A stretch of 64,000 nucleotides of DNA. Origin: Coriobacteriaceae bacterium. GTDB taxonomy: Bacteria > Actinomycetota > Coriobacteriia > Coriobacteriales > Coriobacteriaceae. The DNA lies in the NCBI GenBank assembly GCA_025992855.1, contig DAJPGB010000001.1, forward strand, positions 2,046,001-2,110,000. Direction: 5' to 3'. The notes beneath the pieces were generated by a model. That model saw only the letters and a program-made list of their open reading frames with translations. It had not been told where the DNA came from and did no database searches. This document shows, piece by piece, positions 17,460-25,557 of the stretch (its first letter is position 1; the number at the start of each line of letters is the position of its first letter). Made by a program: the position numbers and the translations under genes.

Positions 17460-17494
17460 GTCAAAAGACTAACACTTTTGTATGTCTTTTGACA
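17459..17494. promoter_or_regulatory. Operator-like inverted repeat at abiEi start
   Basis: TGTCAAAAGAC (17459-17469) and GTCTTTTGACA (17484-17494) form a perfect 11-bp inverted repeat with a 14-base centre. It covers the abiEi start codon and leader, where AbiEi autorepressors typically bind. Confidence 0.65.
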
Positions 17495-17661
17495 TAGACA
17501 TGGTCTTAATCAAGCATTAGAGATCTATTTAAATTCGTATAGCATTGCAATCGCCCTCTCTGAATTCGAAGCCCGCGCCGACAGCATGCGGAACTAAAAA
17601 GTGCCGGCAAGAACGATATCGAATAAAATCGCTCCCGCTGGCATATATCTTACCATATAAA

Positions 17662-17675
17662 CGAACATGTGTTCG
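17662..17675. promoter_or_regulatory. SOS/LexA-box-like site CGAACATGTGTTCG
   Basis: An exact match to the Gram-positive LexA consensus CGAAC-N4-GTTCG, extended to a 7+4+7 palindrome (AACGAAC...GTTCGTT). It lies about 200 bases upstream of abiEi in AT-rich DNA. No intact SOS gene starts directly from it; leftward transcription from here would run into abiEi. It could be a leftover from a lost gene. Confidence 0.5.
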
Positions 17676-17720
17676 TTCTCATCAATTATCGATTTATCAC
17701 ACGTCCGCTTTAGCCGCTGT

Positions 17721-17925
17721 CCGCGCGAATCGTCTAGCCGATAGCTCTTCGCCGGCAGCGCGTGCATCGCAAGCGGCTCGGGCACCTTTGCCCGCGAGTG
17801 CTTCTGCGAGGGAGCCGAGGTGTTTTTGGACCTGTGCCGCGACGCCGCGCGCGGCCGAGCTGCACCAGTGGAGCCAGAGGGAGTACGAGCTGCTGAGCGT
17901 GGCACGTGGAATCGCGGGTGCGTAG
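17721..17925 (+). pseudogene. Decayed 3' copy of the 15658-16080 gene
   Basis: Nucleotide identity to the last ~200 bases of the 140-residue gene is clear: TTTGCCCGC..GTG.TTCTGCGAGG, GAGGTGTT and CAGAGGGAGTA are shared. A two-base loss in the GCCGCGCGCGG region and a different upstream frame break the reading frame, and the 5' part is missing. It ends with the same LLS.ARG.A C-terminus and a TAG. Together with the intact copy it brackets the AbiE pair as imperfect direct repeats. Confidence 0.75.
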
Positions 17926-18047
17926 ACGAACGCACCCGCCACGCGAGACCGCAACAGCGTTGTTGGCAGGATTATCCCTGCCTGACTCCTTGATTCCATG
18001 CCTGACCGTTCACCCGTTCGCCTCAACAGTCACCAGCAATGCAACGC

Positions 18048-18053
18048 TATAAT
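18048..18053 (+). promoter_or_regulatory. Putative -10 box for the RHH-hsdM-hsdS operon
   Basis: TATAAT at 18048-18053 lies 45 bases before the start at 18098. A 7-bp inverted repeat (AATGCAA on the left, TTGCATT on the right, about 18038-18080) flanks it and could be bound by the small ribbon-helix-helix protein encoded next. The -35 is weak. Confidence 0.35.
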
Positions 18054-18097
18054 TCTATAAACGCATTTGTATTGCATTTCGAGCGATGGGAGCGCAG

Positions 18098-18310
18098 ATG
18101 CCTGACAGCTATAAGGAGCTCATCAAGAGCAATCCCGACGAGACGGAGATCAGGAGCTTCCTGGTGAACGGCGACCAGGTCTCCGTGACCCTGCGCATCC
18201 CCGACACCCTGCGCGACGCGGCGAAAGAGGAAGCGGCCCTGCGGGGCATGAGCTTTTCCGCCTTCGTGCGCACCTGCATGATCGAAGAGCTCGCGAAGAA
18301 GGGGGCGTGA
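18098..18310 (+). CDS. Small ribbon-helix-helix (CopG/Arc-like) protein
   Basis: A 70-residue protein. The start at 18098 is preferred over 18086 because GGGAG lies 6 bases ahead of it. Residues about 27-65 (QVSVTLRIPDTLRDAAKEEAA then MSFSAFVRTCMIEEL) fit a ribbon-helix-helix fold: one strand followed by two helices. Such proteins dimerise and bind operators. It is the first gene of a tightly overlapped operon with a GIY-YIG nuclease, hsdM and hsdS, so it may regulate that operon. An antitoxin role toward the nuclease is an alternative. Confidence 0.7.
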   Translation: MPDSYKELIKSNPDETEIRSFLVNGDQVSVTLRIPDTLRDAAKEEAALRGMSFSAFVRTCMIEELAKKGA

Positions 18311-19146
18311 GCATGATCCGGGTCAAGACTCTCACCGTCCAGCTCATAGACGCGCAGCCGGACCGCATCCGCATCTGCCGCATCGACGGCGAGTCGCTTG
18401 TGACCGTCGTCGTTCCGAGGGAGGACCTCGCCGAGGCGAAGTCGCTGCCGAGCATCCCGCAGCGCGGCGTATACTACCTGCTCGACGAGGACCACGGCAA
18501 CGTGAGCCGCGTCTACGCGGGGCAGACGACCCAGGGCATCGCCCGGCTCGACGCGCACAAGGCGAAGAAGGAGTTCTGGAACAAGGCCGTCATGTTCCTC
18601 GATGACGATCAGAACATCAGCAGGGACGCACTGGACGTTCTCGAGGCGAAGGCCATCGACTACGTGCGCACCCACGGCTCGTACGAGACCGACAACTCGG
18701 CGACGCCCAAGCCCTACGTCGACCCGTACAAGGAAGAGGCCGTCGAACGTCTGCACGAGAGGATCCTCTTCAGGATGGCAGCTCTGGGGTACGACCTCGA
18801 CAGAGTCGACCAGGGTCCGGCGGGTGCGGCGGCGGTCTTCCACACGAAGAAGAACGGTATACGCGGGGCGGGGCGCTACAACAAGGCCACCGGGCACTTC
18901 ACTGTGCTCGCTGGCTCGAAAGTGAACCTCTCGAGGCCCGTGTTGAAAAACGCGGGCGTCGCGGCCGCGCGCAGGGAAATCTTCGGCGATTCGAGCGGCA
19001 TCGCAGAGCTCGCCGAAGATCTCGAGTGCCCGACGCCCAGCGCCGCGGCGGTGTTCGTGCTCGGCGGCAGCCAGAACGGCTGGACCGAATGGGTAAGCGA
19101 CGACGGAAAAACACTCAACCAAGTCTATCGAAGCGAGGGAAACTAG
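18307..19146 (+). CDS. GIY-YIG nuclease domain protein with C-terminal DUF4357
   Basis: A 279-residue protein starting with GTG that overlaps the previous stop by four bases. GVYYLL (about 54-59) and VYAGQT (69-74) match the GIY and YIG elements, with R80 and E112 candidates for the catalytic arginine and glutamate. The C-terminal ~100 residues (GRYNKATGHFTVLAGSKV to GKTLNQVY) match DUF4357, often found beside or within restriction-modification loci. hsdM begins immediately after its stop. It may be an accessory nuclease of the type I system or a regulator of it; not established. Confidence 0.75.
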   Translation: MSMIRVKTLTVQLIDAQPDRIRICRIDGESLVTVVVPREDLAEAKSLPSIPQRGVYYLLDEDHGNVSRVYAGQTTQGIARLDAHKAKKEFWNKAVMFLDDDQNISRDALDVLEAKAIDYVRTHGSYETDNSATPKPYVDPYKEEAVERLHERILFRMAALGYDLDRVDQGPAGAAAVFHTKKNGIRGAGRYNKATGHFTVLAGSKVNLSRPVLKNAGVAAARREIFGDSSGIAELAEDLECPTPSAAAVFVLGGSQNGWTEWVSDDGKTLNQVYRSEGN

Positions 19147-21708
19147 ATGAACAAGCAGCAATTGGCATCAAAGATATGGGAATCCGCCAACAAGATGCGC
19201 TCGAAAATCGAGGCAAATGAATACAAGGATTACATCCTGGGCTTCATCTTCTACAAGTTCCTCTCCGAGACCGAAGTCGCCCGCCTGAAGGCACGTGATT
19301 TCGCCGAGGAGGATTTGCCGAGCCTCGTGGAAGACGACGAAGAAACGGTCGAGTTCGTCAAGGGCGAGTGCGGATACTTCATCGCCTACGAGAACCTCTT
19401 CTCCACCTGGGTCGCCAAAGGCGGCGACTTCGAGATTTCGAACGTTCGCGACGCCCTCTCTGCCTTTAGCCGCAACATCGACCCTGCCCGCAAGCGCGTC
19501 TTCGACGGCATCTTCGACACGTTGCAGACCGGTCTTTCCAAGCTCGGCACCGACGCACGAAGCCAGTCCAAGGCCGCGCGCGACCTCATCTATCTCATCA
19601 AGGACATCCCGATGGACGGTCGCCAGGACTACGACGTGCTTGGCTTCATCTATGAGTACTTGATCAGCAACTTCGCCGCCAACGCCGGTAAGAAAGCCGG
19701 CGAGTTCTATACGCCGCACGAAGTCTCCATGCTCATGAGCGAGATAGTCTCGTGGCACCTGGCCAGACGCGAGAACATCACCATCTACGACCCCACGAGC
19801 GGATCGGGCTCGCTGCTTATCAACATCGGCAAAGCCGTGGCACGACGCAACGGCGACCCGGACTCCATCAAGTATTATGCGCAGGAGCTCAAGGAAAACA
19901 CCTACAACCTCACGCGCATGAATCTAGTCATGCGTGGAATTCTTCCCGACAACATCGTGGCACGCAATGGCGACACGCTCGAAGACGACTGGCCCTGGTT
20001 CGACACCGTCGAGAACAAGGATGAGACCTACGACCCGCTGTTCGTCGATGCCGTGGTGTCGAATCCGCCGTACTCCCAGAACTGGGATTCGGAAGACAAG
20101 GAGCTCGACCCGCGCTTCAAGTTCGGCGTGGCGCCGAAGTCCAAAGCCGACTATGCCTTTTTGCTGCACGACCTATACCACCTGCGCCCCGACGGCATCA
20201 TGTGCATCGTCCTGCCCCACGGCGTGCTGTTCCGCGGCGGCGAGGAGGGCGCCATTCGCAAGAACCTGGTGGAGAACCGCCATATTCAGGCAATCATCGG
20301 GCTTCCTGCCAATATCTTCTTTGGCACGGGCATCCCCACCATCATCATGGTGCTGCGCAAGCAGCGCGAGACGAGCGACGTCTTGGTGGTGGACGCCTCC
20401 AAGCACTTCGTGAAAGAGGGCAAGAACAACAAGCTGCGAGCAAGTGACATCAAGCGTATCGTTGACGCCGTGACAACGAACGCGACCGTCGACAAGTTCA
20501 GCCGCCTGGTTCCCATCGACGAGATCCGCGCCAACGACTATAACCTCAACATCCCGCGCTACGTGGACTCGAGCGCGGCCGCCGAAAGCTGGGACGTGTA
20601 CGCCACCATGTTCGGCGGCGTGCCGAAGGCCGAGGTCGACGCGCTCGAACGCTACTGGAAAGTATGGCCGAGCCTCAAAGGGCAACTCTACCGCGACGCC
20701 GATGGTTCGTGTCTTGCGCCCGCGACCGACGACGTTGCGCAAGTGGCGAAGGAAAACGCCGACGTCCGCACCTTCTTGGGCGGCTATCGTGATGCAATAA
20801 GCCATTTGCCGGCCACGCTGCGAAGCCGCTTGGTAGACGCTGCCGCCGAAGTCGATACCGTGGCGGAGGAAGAGGCCATCGCGGCGCTTTTGAAAGACGC
20901 GCTGGCGGGCACAGCCCTGATCGACGGCTACGACGCCTACCAGGCGCTCGACGATGCCTGGGTGGGAATTTCCGGCGACCTGGAGGTCATCCAGACCGAG
21001 GGGAAAGGCGCTGTGCGCAAGGTGGACCCGAATTTGGTGGTCAAGAAGAAGAACGGCAAAGACGTCGAGGTGCAGGACGGCTGGGCTGGCCGCATCCTGC
21101 CGTTTGCGCTTGTGCAAGAGCACCTGCTTGCCGAAGACGTCAAGGAGATCACTTCCCGTGATTCCCGCCTAAGCGAGATATCGCAGGAGATAGACGAGAT
21201 TCTCGAAAGCTTCGACGAGGAGGACAAGGGATCCTCTGCTGCCGTCAACGACGAAGGTTCGTTTGTGGCGGCTGAGCTCAAGAAGGCTGTGAAGGCTATC
21301 GGAAAGCACCCTGAAAACGATTTCGAGCAAGGTCTGGTTCGTGCGCAGGCGCTACTCGATGAGGAGAAAAGTCTCAAGAAGGCGAACAAGGAAGCGAGAG
21401 TGGCTCTTGAGGAGACTACCAAGAAGGTCATCGAAGGCCTGACCGACGCCCAGTGCGACGATCTGCTGACCGCCAAGTGGATAGAGCCGCTGCAGGTTGA
21501 GCTTCTGGCCCTTCCCGAAGCCATTGTGAGCGACTTCATCGCGAAGGTTTCTGCGCTCAACGCCAAATACGCGACAACCTACTCGGACGTGTGCAACCAG
21601 ATAGATGATGCAGAAAACCAGCTGGCAGACATGCTGGGGCAGCTTAGGGGCAACGAGTACGACATGGCGGGCATCGCCGAGCTGCGCAAGCTGTTGGGCG
21701 GTGAGTAG
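19147..21708 (+). CDS. hsdM: Type I restriction-modification system, DNA methyltransferase subunit HsdM
   Basis: An 853-residue N6-adenine methyltransferase subunit. The N-terminal HsdM_N domain begins SKIWESANKMRSKI. The SAM-binding motif DPTSGSGSLL is near residue 214 and the catalytic NPPYSQ near 305. The C-terminal ~300 residues are an extension with charged helices (about 660-830), longer than classical HsdM of about 500 residues. It has zero-base spacing to the GIY-YIG gene and one base to hsdS, implying translational coupling. It works with HsdS, and with HsdR for restriction. Confidence 0.95.
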   Translation: MNKQQLASKIWESANKMRSKIEANEYKDYILGFIFYKFLSETEVARLKARDFAEEDLPSLVEDDEETVEFVKGECGYFIAYENLFSTWVAKGGDFEISNVRDALSAFSRNIDPARKRVFDGIFDTLQTGLSKLGTDARSQSKAARDLIYLIKDIPMDGRQDYDVLGFIYEYLISNFAANAGKKAGEFYTPHEVSMLMSEIVSWHLARRENITIYDPTSGSGSLLINIGKAVARRNGDPDSIKYYAQELKENTYNLTRMNLVMRGILPDNIVARNGDTLEDDWPWFDTVENKDETYDPLFVDAVVSNPPYSQNWDSEDKELDPRFKFGVAPKSKADYAFLLHDLYHLRPDGIMCIVLPHGVLFRGGEEGAIRKNLVENRHIQAIIGLPANIFFGTGIPTIIMVLRKQRETSDVLVVDASKHFVKEGKNNKLRASDIKRIVDAVTTNATVDKFSRLVPIDEIRANDYNLNIPRYVDSSAAAESWDVYATMFGGVPKAEVDALERYWKVWPSLKGQLYRDADGSCLAPATDDVAQVAKENADVRTFLGGYRDAISHLPATLRSRLVDAAAEVDTVAEEEAIAALLKDALAGTALIDGYDAYQALDDAWVGISGDLEVIQTEGKGAVRKVDPNLVVKKKNGKDVEVQDGWAGRILPFALVQEHLLAEDVKEITSRDSRLSEISQEIDEILESFDEEDKGSSAAVNDEGSFVAAELKKAVKAIGKHPENDFEQGLVRAQALLDEEKSLKKANKEARVALEETTKKVIEGLTDAQCDDLLTAKWIEPLQVELLALPEAIVSDFIAKVSALNAKYATTYSDVCNQIDDAENQLADMLGQLRGNEYDMAGIAELRKLLGGE

Positions 21709-21709
21709 C

Positions 21710-22921
21710 ATGGCAGAGAAACAAAATACCCCAGAAATCCGCTTCGAAGGTTTCACTGACCCTTGGGAACAGCGTAAGTTGGGGGAATTTGGTTCTGTTG
21801 CCATGTGTAAGCGCATCTACAAAGAGCAAACCTCGGAGCAGGGCGATGTTCCGTTCTTTAAGATTGGAACTTTCGGTGCGGATCCAGATGCCTTCATCTC
21901 CGATGAGCTGTTTGAAGACTTCAAGCGTACCTATCCGTATCCAGCCCCGGGTACGTTATTGATATCGGCTGCAGGAAGTATTGGGCGGGTTGTTGAATAC
22001 CAAGGTGAAAAGGCATATTTTCAAGACTCAAACATTGTTTGGCTCGAACATGATCACAGATTGAACGATGCGTTTCTCAAGCCTTTATACTCTCAAATTG
22101 AATGGGGCTTAGAGGGCAGCACGATTAAGCGACTTTACAACAAAGACTTATTGAGCGCAGAAGTCACTATTCCAGACGGTAGAGAACAAAAAGAAATTGG
22201 CCAGTTCTTTGCCAAGCTCGACTCCCTCATCACCCTTCATCAGCGTAAGTACGACAAACTGTGCACGGTGAAGAAATCGATGCTCGACAAGATGTTTCCG
22301 AAACCCGGCGAGACCGAACCCGAAATCCGCTTCGAGGGTTTCACTGACCCTTGGGAACAGCGTAAGCTGAGTGAAGTAGCGACGTTTGGCGGCGGGCATA
22401 CTCCGCCAATGGCAGATCCCGATAACTATGAAGATGGATACGTGCTGTGGGTTACGTCCCAGGACGTGAAATCTAATTATCTTGATAGAACTACGACCCA
22501 AATAACTGAGAAGGGCGCAAAAGAGTTGACTCTTTACCCTGCTGGATCTTTAGTAATGGTAACGAGGAGCGGGATTCTTCGCCATACCCTTCCGGTGGCT
22601 GAACTGCGCAAACCTTCAACCGTTAACCAGGATATTCGCGTCATTCTGCCCCAGTCCGAGTGCTGTGGAGAATGGCTACTTCAGTTCTTTATTTCGCATA
22701 ACAAGGAATTGCTGCTTGAGTTTGGCAAGACTGGAACAACCGTAGAAAGTGTTGACTTTGGCAAGATCAAGGACATGCTTTTGCATATGCCAAGCACCGT
22801 CGAGCAACAGCAAATTGGCGACTACTTTGCTAAGCTTGACCGTCTCATCACCCTTCATCAGCGTAAGCTTGAGCTGTTAAGGAATATCAAGAAATCGCTG
22901 TTGGATAGGATGTTCGTTTAA
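21710..22921 (+). CDS. hsdS: Type I RM specificity subunit HsdS (expressed copy)
   Basis: A 403-residue HsdS with two target recognition domains. Each half begins EIRFEGFTDPWEQRKL and ends LITLHQRK followed by a helical spacer (KKSMLDKMF, KKSLLDRMF). TRD1 spans about 21762-22249 and TRD2 about 22350-22867. The borders of each TRD are the same DNA repeats that border four more TRD cassettes downstream, so this gene can exchange TRDs by inversion. The start at 21710 follows the hsdM stop by one base. Confidence 0.94.
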   Translation: MAEKQNTPEIRFEGFTDPWEQRKLGEFGSVAMCKRIYKEQTSEQGDVPFFKIGTFGADPDAFISDELFEDFKRTYPYPAPGTLLISAAGSIGRVVEYQGEKAYFQDSNIVWLEHDHRLNDAFLKPLYSQIEWGLEGSTIKRLYNKDLLSAEVTIPDGREQKEIGQFFAKLDSLITLHQRKYDKLCTVKKSMLDKMFPKPGETEPEIRFEGFTDPWEQRKLSEVATFGGGHTPPMADPDNYEDGYVLWVTSQDVKSNYLDRTTTQITEKGAKELTLYPAGSLVMVTRSGILRHTLPVAELRKPSTVNQDIRVILPQSECCGEWLLQFFISHNKELLLEFGKTGTTVESVDFGKIKDMLLHMPSTVEQQQIGDYFAKLDRLITLHQRKLELLRNIKKSLLDRMFV

Positions 22922-22957
22922 TAACTTTCGTGAGTTGCCTCTAGTTTCGAGCCCCAG

Positions 22958-22993
22958 AACCGCCGATTTCGCTATGTCGAGTTGGCGGTTTTT
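22958..22993 (+). terminator. Rho-independent terminator after hsdS
   Basis: AACCGCC (22958-22964) pairs with GGCGGTT (22984-22990), with partial inner pairing, and a run of five T follows. It ends the RHH-GIY-YIG-hsdM-hsdS transcript. Confidence 0.65.
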
Positions 22994-23038
22994 CGTTCTA
23001 CTGAGAATAATAATGTTGTGCGCCTTGCCATTAGACTG

Positions 23039-23541
23039 TCACTGATGAAGGGTGATGAGGGAGTCGAGTTGGTTAAACATAGACCCTATTGCAGTCTGCT
23101 CATCCTTTGAAGGGAAGGCGAATTCTCCGGCCGCCAGACCCTTTCCAGATATCTCCAGGAAGGTTGATCCAGAAGCCTTCTGTTCAGCGAACTTCTTGAT
23201 TTGGTCGGTCATGGAGTAGACGAAGTACACATCGGTATCATCGTTCACGACTAAAGACTGGAAGCCTTGATTTGTGCATGCTGACCTGCGAAGAATCGCT
23301 GTATTGCCAATGCCCGCACGACTTGTGAAGAGAATTGTTTTACCAGCTGGAAGCAATGTTGCCGAGCAGCTATCGTAACCAGCCTGGGTTATCCTTCGAA
23401 CACTTCTGTCGGCGTATACTTGCTCACCTAATTCGGCGGGCGAATACCAGTCTATAGCGCCATCCCAGTACGCATCGTTATTGGTGCTCGGCGTGCCGCC
23501 GCCCACAATAGTGGCGACATCTCCCAACTTACGCTGTTCCC
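23039..23541 (-). CDS. Silent HsdS half-cassette a (one TRD, no start)
   Basis: Encodes about 165 residues of a single target recognition domain (GGGTPSTNNDAYWDGAIDWYSP..., ending NQLDSLITLHQ) in the minus orientation. WEQRKLGDVA precedes it at 23521-23544 in the same frame, but no Shine-Dalgarno or promoter is seen. The end repeat (23042-23059) is shortened and diverged compared with the others, which may disable one border. It acts as a donor for hsdS variation rather than as a gene. Confidence 0.75.
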
Positions 23542-23570
23542 AAGCGGTTATCCAGATTGAACGACTCCAT

Positions 23571-24061
23571 CTTGGGAACAGCGTAAGTTGGGGGAGCTCT
23601 TCAATGAAAGTGATGCGCGCTCGGCTATAGAAGAGATTCTTTCTGTAAGTGTTTCAAATGGCATTTATCCTGCATCTGAATCTGATAGGGATACAAATCC
23701 TGGGGCGAGTATTGCCAATTACAAGGTGGTTCGAAAAGGCGATATTGTCTATAACAGCATGCGCATGTGGCAAGGTGCGGTTGGATCGAGTCGCTACAAC
23801 GGCATCGTAAGCCCCGCTTATGTCGTTGCTAGACCTTGTGTGGAGCTCGATTCCGCATGTTTTGGTTATCTGCTGAAACAGCCTGCGATGTTGTATAAAT
23901 ATCTTTGCGATTCGCAAGGCAACTCGAAAGATACGCAAACGTTGCGCTACGAACGATTTGCGGAAATCGAAGCTACTGTGCCTCCTTCAGTCGAAGAACA
24001 GCGCATCATCTCGGCATGCTTGGGCAGCATCGACACTCTCATCACCCTTCATCAGCGTAAG
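23571..24061 (+). CDS. Silent HsdS half-cassette b
   Basis: A TRD in plus orientation from the WEQRKLGELF border (23571-23594) to the LITLHQRK border (24038-24061). The interior differs from all other TRDs here (GAVGSSRYNGIVSPAYVVA, QGNSKDTQTLRYERF). A stop codon (23558-23560) lies just upstream in frame and no ribosome binding site is present. It is in frame with cassette c, so together they resemble a promoterless second hsdS. Confidence 0.75.
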
Positions 24062-24092
24062 TGCCAATACCGTGGCTTATACGGGTATCTTT

Positions 24093-24634
24093 CTTGGGAA
24101 CAGCGTAAGTTGGGGGAAATTGCGCGGCGAATTACCCGTAAGAACGACGGCAACGAATCCGACCTGCCTTTAACCATTTCGGCACAGTATGGGTTGGTTG
24201 ACCAAAGGACGTTCTTTAACAATCAGGTAGCGAGCAAGGATATGAGCGGCTACTACCTTCTGAAAAAAGGTGAATTCGCTTACAACAAGAGTACCTCAAA
24301 CGATAGCCCTTGGGGCGCAATAAAACGCCTGGTCAATTACGATAAAGGCTGCGTCTCGACGCTCTATATTTGCTTCGATTTAATCAATGCTGATCCGGAT
24401 TTTTTGGTGACTTATTACGAAACAAATCGTTGGTATAAATCGGTGCAATTGATTGCAGCTGAGGGTGCTCGCAATCATGGGCTTTTGAATATTGCTCCCG
24501 ATGATTTCTTTGACACAGTTTTGTCCATTCCTGATCAGCAACAAGAGCAAAAGCTGATTGGCAATTACTTTGCCATTCTTGACAACCTCATCACCCTTCA
24601 TCAGCGTGAGCCACGGTTTGCTGATACAGGTTAA
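24093..24634 (+). CDS. Silent HsdS half-cassette c
   Basis: A TRD bordered by WEQRKLGEIA (24093-24118) and LITLHQREP (24587-24610). It continues the reading frame from cassette b and ends at 24634, overlapping the 3' end of the recombinase gene by four bases. Its right border has the variant GCGTGAGCCAC, also present in inverted orientation at 25581-25609 beyond the recombinase gene. Confidence 0.75.
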
Positions 24635-25557
24635 ATTAGAGTCGAAAGAGCCCTCATGACGATATCAATGTCCTTGTTCTCGAGCTCTTGAATGACGTGC
24701 AGATAGGTTTCCTGAGTGGTGGTCATGCTTGCATGGCCGAGCCTTCGGGATACGCTGGCGATAGAGACACCGGCGAACAGCAAAAGTGACGCATGCGTAT
24801 GCCGCAGCCCATGGACGGATATGACAGGCACGCCAACATTCTTGCAGTGGCGCGTCAAAACGCTGTTAGCTGTCGAGTTATAGACCTTTCCCTTCGCAAA
24901 TATGGGCTCGGTTGGCGGAAGGTCTTTGAGCAGCCCAGAAAGTTGCATGATGAGTTGCCAGTCAAGTTGAACCTTCCGCACTGATGAAGCGTTTTTCGTG
25001 GGAACGAATCCGCCGCCGTTCTTGTAATCCCAGGTCTTGTTCACCGAGAGCGTTTGATGAGCAAAGTCGAAGTCTTCGGGAGTAAGCCCAAGGGCCTCGG
25101 AAAAGCGCAGGCCCGTTTTAGCGACTATGAGAATGAGCCAATCCCAACTCGGCCCGCCTGATAAGTCAAGGTCGCCGAGCATGGCATGAAGCTCAAACTG
25201 GTTGAGGTACTTGATCTTTTTCGCACGCGGCTGTTTTCCTTTGATGATAGCCTTGCGCGTAGGATCGCGGGGGATGAGCCCTTCGTCAACTGCGTCAAGG
25301 ATCGCCCCCTTAAGCTGATGGTGAAAGTCCATGGTTGTCTGCCGCTCATGATGCTCTGCGTAAGCATTGATGAGCTGCTGGTACGAAGTCCGGTCGAGAT
25401 CTTTTATCTTGAGGTCTGGAATCAGCTTGGCGAGCCAAGACTGCGTGAGCCGATACTTTCCCATGGTGACCTCACGGATGGCCCCTTCTTTATAGACATT
25501 AATCCATTGGGAGTAGTAATCGCAGAAAAGAGATTCTTCATTGATGCCGATTAGCAT
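24631..25557 (-). CDS. Tyrosine recombinase of the hsdS inversion system
   Basis: A 308-residue phage-integrase family protein. The N-terminal SAM-like core-binding domain covers about residues 10-100. The catalytic domain has arginine in AKTGLRFSEALGL, HGLRHTHAS (HxxR), LGHASMTT and the tyrosine in TQETYLHV. It is flanked by inverted copies of the TRD end repeat, and recombinases of this family next to hsdS cassettes invert them to switch specificity. That function is inferred from context; a bare integrase of a mobile island is the alternative. Confidence 0.88.
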   Translation of the reverse strand: MLIGINEESLFCDYYSQWINVYKEGAIREVTMGKYRLTQSWLAKLIPDLKIKDLDRTSYQQLINAYAEHHERQTTMDFHHQLKGAILDAVDEGLIPRDPTRKAIIKGKQPRAKKIKYLNQFELHAMLGDLDLSGGPSWDWLILIVAKTGLRFSEALGLTPEDFDFAHQTLSVNKTWDYKNGGGFVPTKNASSVRKVQLDWQLIMQLSGLLKDLPPTEPIFAKGKVYNSTANSVLTRHCKNVGVPVISVHGLRHTHASLLLFAGVSIASVSRRLGHASMTTTQETYLHVIQELENKDIDIVMRALSTLI

